Source: Mesorhizobium sp. B2-8-5
GTDB lineage: Bacteria > Pseudomonadota > Alphaproteobacteria > Rhizobiales > Rhizobiaceae
Assembly (NCBI RefSeq): GCF_006440675.2
Contig: NZ_CP083951.1
Span: 4,001,501 to 4,065,500 of the forward strand
DNA length: 64,000 nucleotides
Direction of reading: 5' to 3'
The first letter of the stretch is position 1. Every line of letters begins with the position of its first letter. Under the pieces are notes generated by a model that saw only the letters and a program-made list of their open reading frames with translations, had not been told where the DNA came from and searched no databases. Positions 62,213 to 64,000 of the stretch are shown in pieces. Made by a program: the position numbers and the translations under genes.

Positions 62213-63307
62213 TCACGCGTTTACCTTATCGGTCGTCTGGCTGTTCTTTCGCGCCGCGAACGAGGTCAGCGCCGAGAGGAAATCGCCGAGGCCGGGGCGC
62301 TTGACGGCGATGAACGGCAAGGGGCGGGCGGTTTCCATCGCGGCGATGCCGATGCGCGCCGTCATCATGCCGTTGACCACGCCTTCGCCGAGCTTTGCCG
62401 AGAGTTTTGCGGCCAGGCCATGGCCGACGATCTGCTGCACGAAACTGTCGCCCACCGCGATCGAGCCGGTCACCGCCAGATGCGCGAGCACGCCGCGCGC
62501 CAGCCGGAAGAAGCCGAGCGTGCCTGGGCGGCCGCCGTAGAGTTCGGAGAGCCGCCGGATCAGGCGGCCGGCCTCGAACACGACATAGGCGATGTCGACC
62601 AGAGCGCGCGGGCTGACGGCCGTGATCAGGGATACGCGCTTCGCGGCCTCGAGGATCATGATTTTCGCGCGGGCATCGAGAGGCGACAGGATCTCGGTCT
62701 CGGCAAGCCGCACCAGATTGGCGCCGTCGATGATCTCGCCGCGCAATTCGGCGAGCGAGCGGCGCCCAGCGGCGGTCTCGGGCTTTGCCGCGACGAAGGC
62801 CGAGAGTTCGTCGACCAAGGCACGCGCCGCCTTGGGATCGTCGCGCGCCACGGCATCCAGGGCCCGCTTCTGCATCTTTTCGACTTCGGCCAGGCGGGCG
62901 ATGGCGAGGAATTCGCGGACCAGGATGACGAGCAGCGAGAGCAGCGCAATCGCCGCCATGCCGGCCGCCAGCCAGCCAAGCCATTGGGCGCGCGCGAACA
63001 GGTCGCGGATCAGCCGGTCGGCCCACAGGCCGACCGCCAGCGAGACGAGCACGCTCAGAGCACCGAGAAACAGCCGGGCAAGCAGCGAGCGCCTTCTCGG
63101 CGCCGTCGCCGGCGGCGGGACGGCAGCCTCGATGTCCGGCTCGTCGAAGACGTCGACCTCCGAGGGGATCACGACCGCCACATCAGCCCGCGCGGCACGT
63201 GATCTGCGCGCCGGCGGCTCCTCGGCGACGCGGTTTCGCTGTGGTTGCGGCGGCGCCTCGGTCTCAGGCGCGATGCGGAAGGCCGCCGGTTTGCGGGGCG
63301 CGGTCAT
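62213..63307 (-). CDS. YcjF/TIGR01620 family membrane protein
   Basis: 364 residues. A disordered, charged N-terminus (1-70), two membrane helices (about 72-96 and 108-130), then a helical domain of the DUF697/YcjF type (LVDELSAFVAAKPETAAGRRSL, RVSLITAVSPRALVDIAYVVFEAGRLIRRLSELYGGRPG, GSFVQQIVG-like segment, MMTARIGIAAMETARPLPF). The usual partner YcjX is encoded immediately upstream; the YcjX stop overlaps this start (ATGA), so the two are translated together. Role unknown; both are stress-induced in E. coli as part of the psp-linked regulon. Confidence 0.92.
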   Translation of the reverse strand: MTAPRKPAAFRIAPETEAPPQPQRNRVAEEPPARRSRAARADVAVVIPSEVDVFDEPDIEAAVPPPATAPRRRSLLARLFLGALSVLVSLAVGLWADRLIRDLFARAQWLGWLAAGMAAIALLSLLVILVREFLAIARLAEVEKMQKRALDAVARDDPKAARALVDELSAFVAAKPETAAGRRSLAELRGEIIDGANLVRLAETEILSPLDARAKIMILEAAKRVSLITAVSPRALVDIAYVVFEAGRLIRRLSELYGGRPGTLGFFRLARGVLAHLAVTGSIAVGDSFVQQIVGHGLAAKLSAKLGEGVVNGMMTARIGIAAMETARPLPFIAVKRPGLGDFLSALTSFAARKNSQTTDKVNA

Positions 63308-64000
63308 GCCAGATGGTCTCCGATCAGGAACTGCAGCGCGCGGTCGAGCCGGATATGCGGCAAGGACAGCGTGACGCCTTCGGCGGTGCGTTCGAGTTTC
63401 GGTGGGCGGAAACGCACAAAGCGGATCGCCGGTTCGGTGCTGTCGGGCGGCGATCTGGAATTGTCGAACACCGCATCGACCTTTTCCGGCAAATCGCCCG
63501 GGAATATGGCGGTTTCGGTCTTTCCATCGAATGTCTCGCCGTTGATCTTCTCGCCCTTCAGCGGGGCGCCGATGATGACGGGCAGCGTCTCGCGGCCCTG
63601 CTTCACCGTGCCTTCGCGGGTCGAGCGAACCGCGGCCATGGCGACGACGTCGACGGCGGCGCCGCTGAAATTCGCGCGCGCCACGGCGCGGTCGGTCAGC
63701 CGGCGCACGATCGCCTGCAGCCGGTCATGGCTTTCGTGGTGCAGATGGTCCGCCTTGGTCGCGGCGACCAGGATACGGTCGATACGGCGCGAGAAGAAGT
63801 CGGTGAGGAAATTACCCCGCCCGGGCCGGAAGCATGACAGGATCTCGGTGACGGCGCGCTCCAGATCGGCCATGGCGGCCGGCCCGGCATTCAGCGCCTG
63901 CATGGCGTCGATCAGCACGATCTGCCGGTCGAGGCGGGCGATGTGCTCGCGAAAGAACGGTTTGACGACATGCGTCTTATAGGCCTCGTAGCGGCGTTCC
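63304..64000 (-). CDS. YcjX family P-loop protein, 5' end outside window
   Basis: The frame is open from the right edge down to a stop at 63304, giving 231 codons of the C-terminal half. RRYEAYKTHVVKPFFREHIARLDRQIVLIDAMQALNAGPAAMADLERA and RIDRILVAATKADHLHHESHDRL are characteristic of YcjX (DUF463), where the T-K-A-D-H segment is a GTPase-like base-specificity motif. The Walker A motif would lie beyond the window. The stop overlaps the start of the YcjF gene by 4 bp. Confidence 0.92.
   Translation of the reverse strand, partial: ERRYEAYKTHVVKPFFREHIARLDRQIVLIDAMQALNAGPAAMADLERAVTEILSCFRPGRGNFLTDFFSRRIDRILVAATKADHLHHESHDRLQAIVRRLTDRAVARANFSGAAVDVVAMAAVRSTREGTVKQGRETLPVIIGAPLKGEKINGETFDGKTETAIFPGDLPEKVDAVFDNSRSPPDSTEPAIRFVRFRPPKLERTAEGVTLSLPHIRLDRALQFLIGDHLA

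Overview
The window is a GC-rich, densely packed stretch of an alphaproteobacterial chromosome. Gene content (B12-dependent ribonucleotide reductase NrdJ, a giant growth-pole protein, DUF2865, DUF1127, an STAS-fused MlaE permease), alphaproteobacterial-type LexA and NrdR sites and rhizobial-style palindromic repeats point to Rhizobiales, most probably Mesorhizobium or a close relative. This is inferred from sequence features alone; no search was run. No rRNA, tRNA or CRISPR array was seen.

Layout. 1-1821 (minus): a P1-family peptidase running off the left edge and a LivK-like periplasmic binding protein. 1969-7442 (plus): a RutF-like flavin reductase, then a maturation cluster for xanthine dehydrogenase/CO dehydrogenase-type molybdoenzymes (MoxR ATPase, VWA protein, XdhC split in two, a MoeA-like/MobA-like fusion) without any structural subunit nearby. 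7464-11147: secreted hydrolase, small conserved proteins, a 54-aa DUF1127 protein and a possible sRNA. 11264-18410: metabolic genes (aldo/keto reductase, class V and class III PLP enzymes, acetylpolyamine-amidohydrolase-like enzyme, GNAT, dimethylformamidase-like protein). 18705-24038: ParB-like, GFA, GNAT-like, uppP, phosphodiester glycosidase and a GH25 lipoprotein.

24113-26922 is the accessory part. An intact IS110-family element (about 24171-25278) sits inside a pair of REP-like repeats and carries a highly structured 174-nt leader that fits a bridge RNA. It is followed by a frameshifted VOC gene and an AT-rich two-gene cassette (DUF2188 protein plus HAD hydrolase) preceded by a perfect GTTC-N7-GTTC LexA box.

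26961-45642: nrdJ (with a pair of NrdR boxes in a 712-bp upstream region that also holds a DnaA box and a minus-strand terminator), gltX, DUF2865, DUF1287, malic enzyme, an atypical SDR, an LpxH-like phosphoesterase, an MFS transporter, dgcA and an Mla-type lipid ABC operon closed by a bidirectional terminator. 45664-51966 encodes a 2,100-residue membrane-anchored coiled-coil repeat protein with the architecture of the Rhizobiales growth pole ring protein GPR/RgsE. 52262-64000: Hpt protein, ferredoxin and ferredoxin-NADP reductase, a DHA2 efflux pump with an operator-like dyad, folP-folB-folK, a KefB-type antiporter, small exported proteins and a YcjX/YcjF pair.

Several repeat families are interspersed, including three copies of one hairpin-rich family (21832, 52635, 60882), two of which include the stop codon of the gene before them.
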